Shown here: piece after piece, positions 1 to 12,270 of the stretch | Numbering within the stretch: position 1 is the first letter of the stretch | Layout of the letters: every line of letters begins with the position of its first letter | Assembly: GCA_001953115.1 (NCBI GenBank) | Contig: LSSL01007589.1 | Location: forward strand, 1-16,285 | Direction: 5' to 3' | Length of the DNA stretch: 16,285 bases | DNA from: Smittium mucronatum | Lineage: Eukaryota > Kickxellomycota > Harpellomycetes > Harpellales > Legeriomycetaceae | Translations under genes and position numbers: made by a program | Notes under the pieces: model-generated | What the model saw: only the letters and a program-made list of their open reading frames with translations | What the model was told of the DNA's origin: nothing | Databases searched by the model: none

Positions 1-1486
1 TTTATTATGCTTTCAAAAACATCATAATGATATTTATATTTTCAATAAAAGTGAAATTTTTATTTTCTCAAAATTTTCAAAGATATCAAATCTAAATTAG
101 GAAACTCAAAAAAATAATGTATCTAGTTGCCTGAAATCCAGTAATTGTAGGTTAAAATGAAATTTACATCAAGATTAAAGCCACATTTCATAGAAGATCT
201 ATCTACGCCAATCCTCTGATTTATAAATTAACTAATTTAATAATCGTATTTTTCTACATGATGAAAGTTTTAATTTCATTTTAAGATATCTTCATTGCAA
301 GTTTTATTTTTTAGGCTATTTAGGCTTCTTTTTTTTATTATAGGTTAGTTTTTGGTATAATTATGTTTAACTAGGAAATCAGATCATGGAGCTAATATTT
401 TTTCCCTTAAGGGCTAATATATTTAATAGCAGGAGATAATAAGTGAATCAAAAATAATTTGTTATTGTAAATTACTAAAAAATATTCGATAGATTTTGTG
501 TAGACCTTAATGAACCTTCTTTTTTTTTTTTTTGCAGTGTTTTTTTCTTATTTAAAATCAAACCAATAGTATTATTAATTATGAAAAAATCTAATCGTTC
601 CAATAATTTATTTTCAATTCTTATTTATAAAATTCAATACAGTGAATAGCAATTATTTCGTTAATAATTACACTTTACTTATAAATGGGTTATTTGAGAC
701 GCCTTTTAGTAAAAAATCTAGAACTACAAATAATATGCTATTTAATTTAATTATTCTTGAATGCAGACACTTATTCGTAATTATTCCATTCATTAATTTT
801 TAATAGTTCATTCAATTTGCCATAATTCAATGAATTTATACAAATAGCGCCTTATTATTTTGTCAAGTCTATGTTTGATTTTACTTAGACTAAACTAATA
901 TTTAATCTAAAAACTTTTCGCTAGTAATTCATATCGCATCCACTTGGATTTCAGAATCACAAAAATAAAATATGATAGGCTTAAAAATCACACCTAATTT
1001 AGTTTATAGATCACTTAATAAATAACATTTGAGTATAAACCGCCAGATATGTGATTAATTATCCTCATTTTTTATTCACAATGATTTAAAGTTTAAGAAA
1101 TGTGGTTATTATAATATTTTAAAAATGCAAATTTACAATAAATCTTTAATTTTTGACCAGAAATTCAACACCCACAATCGAAATATCATACATAATACAA
1201 AAATACATTTCGCATAGGCTTTTTAATAACTAATATAATAATAAAATTACTAAAAAGATATCATTACTTTTATTTTTCAAAACCGTTATGATTAAACTTT
1301 TTCTATTCACAAAAAAATCTTATATTTAAGAATTAATATTATTTAGAATTCACCCGTATTTATTCTTAGAATTTCAAAATGTATTTTTCAAAAATTGGAG
1401 AATTTATAGCATTTTTTAAAAAAAAATAGTGCTCAGTTGATTGCTATATTCTTCATAAAAAAAAATTAATGACTGTGAAAATTTGA

Positions 1487-1505
1487 TGGAAATATAATAT
1501 TTCCA
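1487..1505. repeat. 19-bp palindrome
   Basis: The stretch TGGAAATAT-A-ATATTTCCA is a perfect inverted repeat with 9-bp arms and a one-base centre. It lies in gene-free AT-rich DNA. It may be chance in such composition or a small protein-binding dyad; nothing around it decides. Confidence 0.4.
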
Positions 1506-4500
1506 CAATAAAAAAAAAGTAAACTATTTTTTTTAACATGATAATCTTAAGAAGGATTAAAAAAACCTGTTCTAAAGTATAAAAAATTGAATAATTATTT
1601 AATAATATTTTGATAAATCCATTTAATATTATGGATAATTTAAGAGCGGTGAGATTTAATATATTTTATAAAAGATGTACTCTTATATAAATGTTATTAA
1701 TGGGTAAAATAGATATTATTTGGGTAAATTTCAAAAAAAAATAATTTAATTTTGAAAAAACCCTTCCTATAGAAGAAAAGCTATGAGCAATACTTTTTAA
1801 ATTCCTATTTATATTTAGATTAAATAAAAATAATAGTAGTTTAAAAAGCACTATTGGATAATATCAAATTATTTTCGCATTGATTTAATACCCAAATCGC
1901 TAATTCCTCATATCATGTAACAATGGTTGGAGTTTTATAAAGAAAATTTTGTTTATTAGATATTTTATTGGCTGTAAAACAGGATGAGAAAAAGAATTAT
2001 ATACTGTATGTTAAGTTAAATTAATGGTGAAATGTCTCACCAAAAATTTGTATTTATTTTAGTTTAACTGATAAGATGGCTATTATATGTATTTAATATA
2101 ATTCTTATTCTACAAATATAAATAAAATTTTGTTATTCTCTTGGATTTTGAAATTTTTTTCTCTTCGCTTTTGATGATTAGTCTTAATTTTTATTAATTT
2201 AAATAACTAATATTCATATAATTAACCTCTTTCATTTTTTAATCGTTAAATGTAATTTTATAGTCGTTCTGATATTTTTTATTCTGAATATAATTTTTTC
2301 GAAGCATTTCATTAAGAAATTTGTTAAATTGGGATCATATTTTTGGGTTTGCTTTGTTTAAAACGTATTTTTTTCATTTTTCAATATAAAAAAAGAGTGA
2401 TGGGGTTTAATTGGCATATTATTTTTATAATAGGTGCCCTGTGTAAAAACTGTATTTATTTTCATCTCATTTCAATTTTACATAAAAAAAATTGAAGACA
2501 TAGTTTAAAAATTAAAATAACAAAATTAAAAATCGCTAGAAACAGATTTTGTATGATTCGGTGCTCGTTATTTGGATAAAACGCGTTTTAATGATAAAAT
2601 TCGGTTTTTTTTCATTAATATGTTATTTTTGAAAGATATCCAAATTTATTGAAATAACCTTTTTTATCTTGAGTAAATAAATTTGGGCATATTAATTATT
2701 GATAGTTGATACCAATTAAAAATTAACAGACTCAATTTTTATGTCAAAATCGAAAAAATTTATGAACAATTATCCGATTATTTTTCACACGTATTAACAA
2801 AAAAAAATTTCGATGGAGTTGAGTTTTTTTTACTAAATATGGATAATTTATCGCAATGATTACTATTACTACATTACGGGTTTTAAATATTAAACGTTAG
2901 TACTTTTTCTTTTTTATCATCTCTATAGTGAAATTTTTTATCAACCCCAATACATAGCGGCTTTTTTTTGATTTAGTAAATCAAAATTGAATAATTAGAA
3001 TTCGTATAAATTATAAAAAACTATTTCGATCGATTTTTAAGAAAGCGATTACTATAGAAATATAGCCGCTACTCATAATAAAATTTTAAATGGAAAATTA
3101 AACGAATGATAAATCTATGATTAAAGAATATTGGTGATATGATATATTATAAAATAATACACTTATGTCTGGTGTAAAATGCTGAGTAATATTTTAAATA
3201 ATTTTTAATATTGAATTAATTATATAAAGAGATATAAATATAATAGAAATTCAACCTCTTTTAGTTTTAGAATAACCAATTTAAACTATCATACTTTATA
3301 TTTAAATCCAAAAACAGAAATAAAAGATGGAATTTAAGAAATTTAGGCTTTTTGACGTGGAATATATTCCGAATATTATTTAGAAAAAAAATTTTCAAAG
3401 AGCTTCAAGTACAAAAAGTAATTATATTTGCTTTATCCTCGCCCCTTTTACCTTTTAATTAAATTAAATTATCATCAATATTATCTAGAAAATTTTATTT
3501 TGTTTTGTTTTAGAAGAATATTAATGAATAATTTTTTTAAATAAATGGGGTTTTAATTTTCAGACGAATTTTTAAAATTTTCAATTTCGAATTTCTGAGC
3601 TCAAAAATTTTGACTGAAGTCTCTGTTGGGGGTTATTTTTTTTAACAGGTGTGATTTAAGATTTTTATTAATAATATATATTCAAATTAAGTTTATATTG
3701 AGAAAATACACTAGTTCTTATCTCTAGTCTTGCAGTACCCCGGAGTTGCTTTATGCGAGAATAATAATTTCGCAAATTATCCATAATGGGAATTTTTTTA
3801 TTATTAATAAAATCGATTTGGCTTAATCAAGATAATTTTTTTCGTTAAAACATCTTGATTATATATAAACATACAAATATGCACAATATTTTTTATTATA
3901 TATCAGTATTGATTACTTTATGTTGTATTTTCTTCCGGACTTTTCAGAGGATAGTTTTATATAAATTTATTCTGCTGAAAATTAAATTGAAATAATTAAT
4001 TGTGCTTTATTTTATTATACTCACCATTTATACTGCTTCATCTAAAGATAGGCAAACTCTTGCTTTATACAACATAATTTTCGCTTGACTGAAAATTCGA
4101 TTTTAGAATCTCTAAAATCTGAAGCCAGCTTTGAAAATTTCTGTATAGAAGAGTCGATAACTAGCGCATCATCTGTATAATTTTTTTAAAAACCCCCCAG
4201 AGATTCCTTTTACTGCTTTTTTATACAACCAAGTGACTCTTTCTTTATTTATTTTTTATCGAGTCTGTTATTATTTTTATTAAACTTTGTGTAGATACTG
4301 ATTTCTTATCTTATGAAAATCCAATCACATAATATTTAAGATGAAATTTAAAGAAAGAAAGTTATAACATAGAGAATAATTCATAAAATTTTGAGCGTTT
4401 TCCTTTTTGCTCTTCCCAATATAGAGACTTCTTTATCTAATAATTCAAACGAAATTTCAAATCTATTAATTTCAAAATAAGTTAAAGTTTTTAAATCCTA

Positions 4501-4809
4501 GTTTGAAATATTTTAGAAGTAAAAATAATTTTAAATCTTTTCAATTTCGAAGGCTATTTGTACTTCATAATTTTCATTTACTGTGTAATAAGAATCACGA
4601 GCATTTGAAATGAGCCTTTGAAAATTTGAATTAGACATCGGGAAAATTTTTAGTTTTTATCGAGTATAGTTTTACCTTTAATCGGATTAAATATAATTTC
4701 AGCTCAATATGATATATTTATAGCCTCAAAATTTCAATTAACAACCACTTAAAAAAAATAATAAATTATATGCTATACTAGTATCGTTGAATAATATTTA
4801 AAAATCCAT

Positions 4810-4832
4810 TTACATTCACTTAGTGAATGTAA
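4810..4832. repeat. 23-bp palindrome
   Basis: TTACATTCACT-T-AGTGAATGTAA is a perfect inverted repeat with 11-bp arms around one base. The arms contain several G/C positions, so it is less likely than an all-A/T palindrome to be chance. No gene lies within 8 kb. It could be a dimer-binding site, a cruciform, or the two ends of a tiny deleted inverted-repeat element. Confidence 0.5.
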
Positions 4833-6867
4833 TTTAACCACAAAAAATAGATATTGATGATAAATTTCAATTAAAATAAATTTTAAAAATAAAATATTAT
4901 TTATTTAAGCAAATAATATTTACTTTAATAAATTTATTTTTTTTCTTCAAACATAACACAATATTGAAAAAAAAACAAATTTATCATTATAATGGGTTTT
5001 AACCAAAAAATAATCCAATTTTACAGTGTATAATCATTTTTAAAATTTATTCAATAATTACTAATTTAGTTATTTTAATTGATAAGAGATGTATTAAATT
5101 TTTTACTTTGTTTTAATTCGGAAAATAGACATGGGATTAATATAAATTCAGTTATCGCACTTTGCCTCTAATAAATTTTATTCGAAAATATTTCAATGAG
5201 CAAAAATTTAACCAAAATTTATGAAAAATCCCTTATAAATTCCTATATCATAATTAAATAATTTTACCATATCTTTTTACCCGATTTATCCGTCATAATA
5301 ACTTATATAACTTTGAATAATATCTGGAATTTCTGTGGATTGAGGAATTATTGACAAAAAATGTCGATATTTATTTAAAAATAGAGTATAAAATATAGTA
5401 ACGAGGGTTTTAAATGTAATTTTACCTAATTTTATTGTCTATCTATCAAAAAATCAACTGAGTGGCAAAGAAATGTTAAAATAAATTATTTCACGATGGT
5501 GAAATTCTTTAAAAAAACTTCAGTCACATTATTTGATGCTAACAAATGCATAACTTAATCCTGAAGTCTGAAGTCTGAATTCCAAAATATTGGAGGTTCA
5601 TTCAATGAGGCACAGACATAATATTATTTAAAAAATAGTTAATAACTTTTGCAGAGACATTGATTTTTCAGATATTAATTATACATTAAATAACTCAAAG
5701 AAAAATGGAGGGGGGGAATCAAAAGCTACTCTGAATTTTTTTAAATCAAATTGTGTGATGCAATGATATCGTGGGTATATATCTATAATACTAGATATTC
5801 AGTAACCCTCATAAATTTTAGAGCTGCAATAAAATCGGAAAAAAATATAATTGTTTTTTATAATTCCACGTATTTACTTTTAGATTCCAATTTAAACCCA
5901 ACAGTGAAAATTTTTCTGTTATCTTTACAGGTTTAAGCGAGACAAAACATGTTTATGACACTATAACCATTTTAATATCAATTTAAGACCCAAAAAAATT
6001 ATAAATTTGGACTCTAATGACCTCAAATAGATAGCTTAACAGATTTTTCTTGTTTTTAGTATTCTGATACAGATTCAGATTCGATTTAGGAATATTTAGA
6101 AAAATAATTAGGTTAAATAGAAACATTAGGGGAACAGATTCCTGATTTCATTTTCAAAATAACATCAGAAAATTATTATAAAGTAACAAAAATTATGTTT
6201 TATTGATATTTTATATCATTTTAATCCAATAAAACTACTTAAAAAAACACGAAAAGATAATAGAATTTTGTGTTAATGGACAGTTTAGAAAATAAAATAG
6301 AAGAAAAATATTTTTAAATCAGGGACACTTGGAGAGACAGACTATCATATATATCAAATTAGAAAATAACGGTTTCGAAGGATTCAACAAAACTACCAAA
6401 AAAAATACTCATTATAAAAAACAAAATCAACAATAGATTTTTTTAAACATCCCAGTCCTAATTATTAAAAACTAAGATTCATTTTAATTACCTTACTCTG
6501 GAAAAATTAATTATAATTTATTGGTATAATCAAACAGTTACAAAAAATACTTGATTTTATATTTGAAACCTATTCACAGAATTTACCAATTATACACAAA
6601 GTAATCCAAGCACCTGAAATATTTTTTGAGATAAATAAAAGTGCTATGGCATATATATCTACTCTCTCACTAAATAAATGAGCTTTTTTAAGACAGACCA
6701 TCCTTATATGAAAACCGTATGATTATTTTTATAATGATATTCACAGCTCATGATTTAAATTTCTAAAGAAAAAATTTGGTGAAGAAATTTTTATCTTTTA
6801 TTGAAAGTGTTGTTAAAAAAAATATTTATAAAATATAAAAAAGGTAATTTTGGGGTTTTACGGCATA

Positions 6868-6886
6868 ATATATATATATATATATA
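6868..6886. repeat. (AT)n microsatellite
   Basis: An uninterrupted alternating A/T dinucleotide tract of 19 bp, about 9.5 units, lies in non-coding DNA. It is an ordinary simple repeat, probably length-polymorphic. Confidence 0.9.
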
Positions 6887-7070
6887 CGCTAGCTTAATTA
6901 GAGATATCTATAATTTTAACCATTTTAATTTTTATATTACATTAATTATTTAAAAGAATCGGAATTCAGAATAAATTTAAGGTGGCCCATACCGTTTAAA
7001 AATTAATAAATATTTGATTAATAAATTTTTTTATATCAATTTTAATTTAATCATCTGGTTTAGTTTATCT

Positions 7071-7510
7071 CTAATATTTGAGCTTTAATAAGCTAGTGTG
7101 TTTTTTTTATATTTATTAGTTTGGTTGTGAAGATTGATTTATTGAGTTGTAAGTTTTATATTTAATGATTTTGATATTCGAGTTTACTTGGGTTTATTTT
7201 ATTTAGTATTTTATTTAGTTGTATCTATATTAGACTAATTTTAGCATATTTGAGCATATTTAGGTTATTTTAGGCTAGTATATAAAGATTTGGTGGGTTA
7301 TTAAATTTATGAAGGTTTGGATATTTTATTAATTTTGAGTGTAGATGTATATATTTGGATTTATTGTATTTTATTAGATATAATTAAATATTTGAGTTAA
7401 CTTGAATCGAATATTTGAGCAGCTTAAATGTAAAGTAATATTTTCTGTAATTTTATTTGTAGGTAGTTTGGATATATTATTATAGCAGGGCTGTGGTGGG
7501 ATAGGATGTG
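7071..7510 (+). other. G/T-rich strand-asymmetric block
   Basis: For about 430 bp the + strand is strongly keto-rich. Counting 7081-7500 by eye gives about 82 G against 16 C, and T outnumbers A by nearly 2 to 1 in the 300 bp I tallied. Flanking DNA shows no such bias. Short motifs such as ATTTGAG and TTTAGG recur, so a degenerate minisatellite is possible. The right end (7487-7509) is G-rich with several GG and GGG runs. No long open frame covers the block. Possible causes are strand-biased cytosine deamination, R-loop formation or an old low-complexity repeat. Confidence 0.5.
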
Positions 7511-9380
7511 ACAAGAAATTTTAATTTGCAATCTAATAAATATAAATATTACAAATATGAACGCTAAGTGATAGTGCTGTGTTTTTTTAGCGTTTTCTTT
7601 CTTTATATCTGATTATGAATAGGTCGGTTTGAATTAATATTATCAATTATCTAATAATTATTATACATATTTACATTTATTTAGATGGAAGACAGTTTTT
7701 ATTTTGGCAAAGTTACAATGAAATTTAAAGTCTTTATTTTTGCTAAACGTATTTTTTTAAAATTTCTATTCTATTTATGCTTTTTACCAATTTTTTAAAT
7801 TCAATTATTTAAATTCGATCTTTTTATGATTGTATACTTTACTTTAAGATATTTTTAATTTTTCTATTTATGAATTACTGTTAATATTTACCATATTTAT
7901 TAATCAGAAATAGTATTATATCCTATAAATTGATGATTTTGATTTATTATTATCAGTTAAGCTTTTTTAGAATGACGAGCAAACTTTTGTGAAATTTACC
8001 AGGCTCTTGGAAGCTTCATTGTGCACTAATAAGAACTATAATTTTATAAATTTGAGAACATTTTATCCAAGCCACAAGACAAAAATAAGAATTAAATTCT
8101 TATTAATCCTTTCTGGGCCCAAGTTCTTCAATATTTTCTATCCTCAAATATTAAAAATTTTAACTGTCTTAAATTTCGGCTTAATTCTTTAAGGCTAAGT
8201 TAAATTTATCTAAAGATGTTGCTTCTTGAAAATACAATCCAATTTTCATTTTTAAACCTCTGAAATAGTTAAATAATTTGGATTCCATATTTACATAAAT
8301 TTTACAATCATAATGATAAGTTCCTAATGAAAGATAGAAAATAAAAATAAAAGTGCATAGAAAATACCAGAAATTCGAAATTCATTTCAAAACCTCAGAT
8401 TTCAAAAGAATTCAGGTTGATTTTATTCAGTGATTTATTCTATTTATATTCATCCTTTAATGTATTAAACCTAATATTTTATTCCGCTCTGCTAATATTT
8501 TCATCTCTAAATAAACAAAAATATATATTTCTGAGCTCAATCACGGAGAAATTCCAAATACTTTGCTAAAAGCTCACCTATTTTTTTTGGGGATAAATTA
8601 AAATTAAATTTAAAATTTATCTTTATTTTTATATATTTTGTATATATCATGTGAAAATGCTTATATACTCTATAAACCCACGATATTATTATTCATTATA
8701 ACGAAAATATTTTGAAAATAATAGGAGTTGCTATGAGGGATAAAAATTTTTTTCTTCAAATAAGAGAAAAATTCTCGAAGGAATTAATTTAAAAAATAAA
8801 ACTAGATATCTTTCTAAAAAAACGGGTAATATATTACAACTAGACCAAAACTTCATATAATATCTTATGATATCTATAAAGCCAAATAAAAAATATTTTC
8901 CAAGAAAACATGAAAAAAAGGCATGATTATTGAAGAAACAGAACTTGAAAAAAATTGATATTTTGGATTCTAGCGATTAAAAAAGTTAGATATGAATAGA
9001 AAAGGGATTAATTTACCATGATGTGTGATAGTTTTTTCCCAAGAATTTTGAAAGATTAAAACCATATTTAAAATTTTAGTATTGATTGGAGCCTATATGT
9101 TTATTTAGAACTAAAAACTAACGTACATAGCATGATCATTTATAAATTTAACAAAAAATTGAAAATAATCATACCAAAAATAACCAAAAATAAAAAAGGT
9201 CAACCATGAAGCTATTTTATAAAATATCAATTTAAATTGTTTTAAACGTTATAAAATGATTAAAAATAACTTTAAATAAAATAAATAAACCTTACTGCTT
9301 ATATTACGAAAAAAAACCAATTTAAATTATTTTTAGAAATAATTTTGAGTCAAGGATTTTTTCTACATGTGTGGTTTTTT
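7511..9380. other. AT-rich stretch without a supported gene
   Basis: Nothing here can be called a gene. The longest frame (7989-8192, + strand) has no recognisable domain and is of a length expected by chance in such DNA. The opposite strand over the same bases is also largely open, which is typical of a local dip in stop codons, not of coding. No tRNA or transposon end was seen. Confidence 0.65.
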
Positions 9381-9453
9381 AGACCTTGAACCGACGCCCT
9401 CGATGCACGGAACTACTAGAGCGATAGAGGGGAGTTGGTTGACAATTTTTTTT
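9381..9453 (+). ncRNA. Candidate structured RNA or SINE/MITE relic
   Basis: A 60-bp island (9381-9440) has about 33 G/C of 60, more than twice the background. Its ends pair: the arm at 9389-9404 (AACCGACGCCCTCGAT) folds against 9424-9440 with about 14 base pairs, including one G-T, two mismatches and a bulge, around a loop of about 19 nt. On the + strand the hairpin is followed within 6 nt by eight T (9446-9453), which resembles an RNA polymerase III terminator. On the minus strand GGTTCAAGGTC (9381-9394) resembles a tRNA-type B box, with TAGTAG 26 nt before it as a poor A box, too close for a normal tRNA. I cannot form a tRNA cloverleaf. A small ncRNA, a tRNA-derived SINE remnant or a decayed hairpin element all fit. 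Confidence 0.25.
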
Positions 9454-10514
9454 CTAATTTTTTTTTTCACTTTTTTTGATTTTTTTATAACTTTTTGTTA
9501 AATTTAAATTATATTTCCTTAAAAAAAAATGGTTTTTTAGAATTTTTTTTTAATAAAATACAATAATCAGTTATTTCTAATTCATTTTTTTTACATTTTT
9601 AAAAGAAAAACTCAAAGAAAAATATAAACGAGCTTCTTTTATACAAGTTTCGAAAAATAAAAATAAATGCGATATAAGTTATAATATACACAAACTCAAA
9701 TTGATTCAAAATAATATTTATAATTTTTGAATAGATTTATTACTAATTTTCAAAGTTCCTAGTTTGGAAATTTAATATTAATGCACAAGAGCTTTTGGTA
9801 AAAACGAAAATTTAGATAGAATATGGTTTATATAATTAGTAATTTTCATGTTTTTATGCATCAAAGTAGATTATTACGATCAAAATTAACTTAATCCGAT
9901 ATAAGAATGCTTTTCTAAAAATTAATTTTTTTAAAAAAATATCACCAAATATTAAACTTTAGGAATAAAAGCTTTCAGAATGGAATTTTTTTGCTAATTT
10001 GAACCTTATAATGATCTTTCAATATTTAATAATATATTTAATGAGAGAAGGGTTTACGTTTAGTTAAAATAATAACCATTTATTTGAAATCGTTGGTATT
10101 GAAATCGCTTTTTTACTGAAACCAAAAAAATGTACATCTGAAATGTTTGATCGTTTAAATACGAGATATAATAGTTTTTTGAATTTAATACTACATTTCT
10201 AAAACCCAAAAAAAAAAAATGAAGCGTTTTATCAACAATAAAAATTATTTTTTTCAGTATTTAAAATAGGATTTATATGGTAAAAATTTTGCAATATATA
10301 TATATTAGTGACTAGTATCATTTTTTAGGATAGATTTCAAATTGAGTACTGGTTGTACAAAATTTCAGCGATGTTAATATAGCACCAAAATTATAATGAC
10401 TAGGTTAAATATGATATGTTTTTCAGTTTTATTATTTATTCTTTTTACGCATAATCTATTTTAAAATCAATTTAAAGTGAACGCAAAAATTAATATTATT
10501 TATGATATTATTTC
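9454..10514. other. AT-rich stretch, nothing seen
   Basis: Long T runs directly follow the GC-rich hairpin (to about 9600), then ordinary AT-rich DNA. No open frame or motif worth naming was found on either strand. Confidence 0.7.
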
Positions 10515-10801
10515 CTACCCAACTTTACTCCACCTCTCATGCAGCTTTGTACCCACTTGGAATTGGAATGAAGCGGTAATTTTATTTAAACCCATAATAG
10601 CTGTATGGAAAATAATTCCTATATTTTTACTATTTCCCATTATATTTAGGAAATATCCATTTATAGTTAAACCTGGATTTTTAGCAGTTGATTTGTGTGG
10701 GTTAATGAAATTATAGCGGCTTAGTTACCTATTCAAATTATCTCAAAAAATAGCTACACTGGATATCTCTTAATTCTAACAAAATCATCGTGAATATAGT
10801 C
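10515..10801 (-). mobile_element. Decayed LINE reverse-transcriptase fragment
   Basis: Read on the minus strand, this region shows landmarks of the second half of a non-LTR retrotransposon reverse transcriptase in the right order. First comes IHDDFVRI (10778-10801), matching the catalytic YADD box with Tyr-Ala replaced. After a frame change and two stops comes SDNLNR-like text, then INPHKS (10689-10706), like the conserved N-P-x-K-S/C stretch. Next is TINGYFL...SKNIGI (10614-10667), like the usual ING..L...YKYLGI segment. Open text continues to a stop at 10515-10517. Stops at 10725-10727 and upstream show it is non-functional. The distance from the Asp pair to INPHKS is somewhat short, suggesting a small deletion. 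The + strand frame over 10477-10716 is its shadow. Assignment rests on motif order from memory. Confidence 0.5.
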
Positions 10802-11017
10802 TTTTTCAAATTAAGTCTCAGTTAAAATGAATTTTTATTCGTAAAAACTTGAAAAAGGAGAGATATTTTTGTTAAATTGACCGTTAAACAGAAAACATAA
10901 ATTTAACAGATTCAGGATCGCTTTGATATTATTTTCAATTATAAATGGAATAATGAGTTTCCTTGTTTGACTTTGTTCCAAGGTATATGTAATCCATATA
11001 TTCTTTATAAATATCAA
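10802..11017 (-). mobile_element. Possible upstream part of the same LINE relic
   Basis: The minus strand is open for 60 codons from 11017 to 10835, directly before the YADD-like box in the reading direction. Its end contains ISPFSSFYE, which could be a worn form of the QGCPxSPxLFxxxIND segment that normally precedes the catalytic box, at roughly the right distance. The rest is not recognisable. The start of the frame abuts a (TGG)n tract, beyond which I see no further reverse-transcriptase text. This is a weak extension of the neighbouring fragment. Confidence 0.22.
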
Positions 11018-11042
11018 TGGTGGTGGTGGTGGTGGTGGGGGG
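11018..11042 (+). repeat. (TGG)7 microsatellite with G-run
   Basis: Seven TGG units (11018-11038) are followed by four more G. The tract is G-rich enough on the + strand to form a two-layer G-quadruplex. It stands out in AT-rich DNA and marks one edge of the minus-strand LINE-like open stretch. Confidence 0.95.
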
Positions 11043-12270
11043 TTCTCTGACAGAAAATCAATTTTATATATTTTTAGAAAAAAATAATCTCACTGCTAAA
11101 ATAAATTCAATTTAAACATCTGATCACCACATTACTATTAAATCAACTTAACTAAAAACGAAATAGACACTACAATTTTACACAACAATCTGAAATTAAC
11201 AACCATGCATGTGTTTCTTGTTTTTGAAAATTGAGGATTAAATTGTGGGGATATAAATTTAAAAAATTAAAATTAAATTTTTATGAGATCAAAAGTTTAT
11301 AAATTTTCTTTATTTTTAAAAGTAAAAATCATCATAATTCTTCAAAAAAAAAATTCTAATAATAGGTCTCGGTAAAATGTTATCAAGGTCAACTATGAAT
11401 ACCTAAATTTTTGACAATTATTTTTATAAATTTATCACAATTTTTCCGTAATAAGAATATTTTATGATGTAATAAATACATAAAACCCCCCAAATTTATT
11501 TGATAAGCGCCAGTTTTTCGATTAAAAAAATCATTTGAAATGTATTTACAGTATCTCATACCCTCCAAATAGTAAAAGATATTCTTTTAAATTCTCTTAT
11601 AGATATTTTTGGGTTTTAATTATCATTGAAGTTCATTATTATCATTTCCTTTTATTATTTATTTTTTATTATAATCAGTATAAATGAAATGCAGAATTAA
11701 AAATATTTGAAAATTTCCCCTTCGAATTCATTGAAAATAAATAATTTACCTAAACTTGTACTCAGAACGCATAACTTTAAACTAAATAACTTTTTATCAC
11801 TTTTAAAAAGATAAATAGTAGTTTATGTACTTTTTAAATATAAATAAATCTTGATGATTAAACGAAAAAGCTCTAATGTAATTATAAAATAAAAAATTAA
11901 TCGCGTTTTGATTAAATGTGATGATCATAAAGACGCCAAAGAAAATAAACGAATCTACATTTTTTAATCTTTAATTACCATACGGATAAATTATAAAATT
12001 TTATTTGATAAAACTCTATGGAATACCTTCAATTCGGAAGCTGTATTAATATGGGTATCCTTTCAATGAACTAATTTTTTTTAATGATTTTATTACAAAA
12101 AAAATTCAAAAGCAAATATTTTACACCGAAATTTTGTACTTGTGATAATCCAAAAATTAATACTAGTATAAAATATTCTTTTTCATTTAGCTATTATGAG
12201 TGTAAATTACACTATTAACAATCCACAATTTATCCAGATTATTTAAGTTGGCCGATTTAGATCAATAAAT
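11043..12270. other. AT-rich stretch, nothing seen
   Basis: No coding frame, RNA gene or transposon end is supportable on either strand. I looked for earlier reverse-transcriptase domains on the minus strand next to the TGG tract and found none. Confidence 0.65.

Larger units (their letters stand above)
1..6867. other. AT-rich gene desert, left part
   Basis: No coding region is supported here on either strand. Open stretches are short (at most about 60 codons), begin at arbitrary ATGs and show no recognisable motif. The content is A/T homopolymer runs, including a 14-T run at 520-533 followed by GCAG that mimics a splice acceptor but has no exon attached. There are small palindromes (listed separately), a short triple repeat of CTGAAGT at 5561-5581 and a G7 run at 5710-5716. 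I see no tRNA, rRNA or intact transposon. It is most simply old, mutated intergenic or transposon-derived DNA. Confidence 0.75.

Noticed and set aside
404..413. CCCTTAAGGG palindrome as a piggyBac end or footprint
   Set aside because: The C and G runs face the wrong way round the TTAA only if an element were present on each side, and no matching second end was found.
517..537. Strong 3' splice acceptor (T run then GCAG)
   Set aside because: No open frame or donor site is associated with it; T runs are common here.
1666..1851. 61-codon minus-strand frame
   Set aside because: Its Phe/Leu/Asn/Ile composition simply reflects A/T-rich triplets; no domain and chance length.
5751..5936. 61-codon + strand frame
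   Set aside because: No motif, starts at GTG, AT-driven amino-acid content and chance length.
7989..8192. 67-codon + strand frame
   Set aside because: It starts at a non-ATG codon, has no recognisable motif and is of chance length in this composition.
9381..9440. tRNA gene on the minus strand
   Set aside because: A B-box-like string is present, but the A-box spacing is about 18 nt too short and no acceptor, D or anticodon stems can be formed.
10477..10716. 79-codon + strand frame with hydrophobic text
   Set aside because: The minus strand over the same bases gives ordered reverse-transcriptase motifs; the + frame starts at GTG and shows no family.
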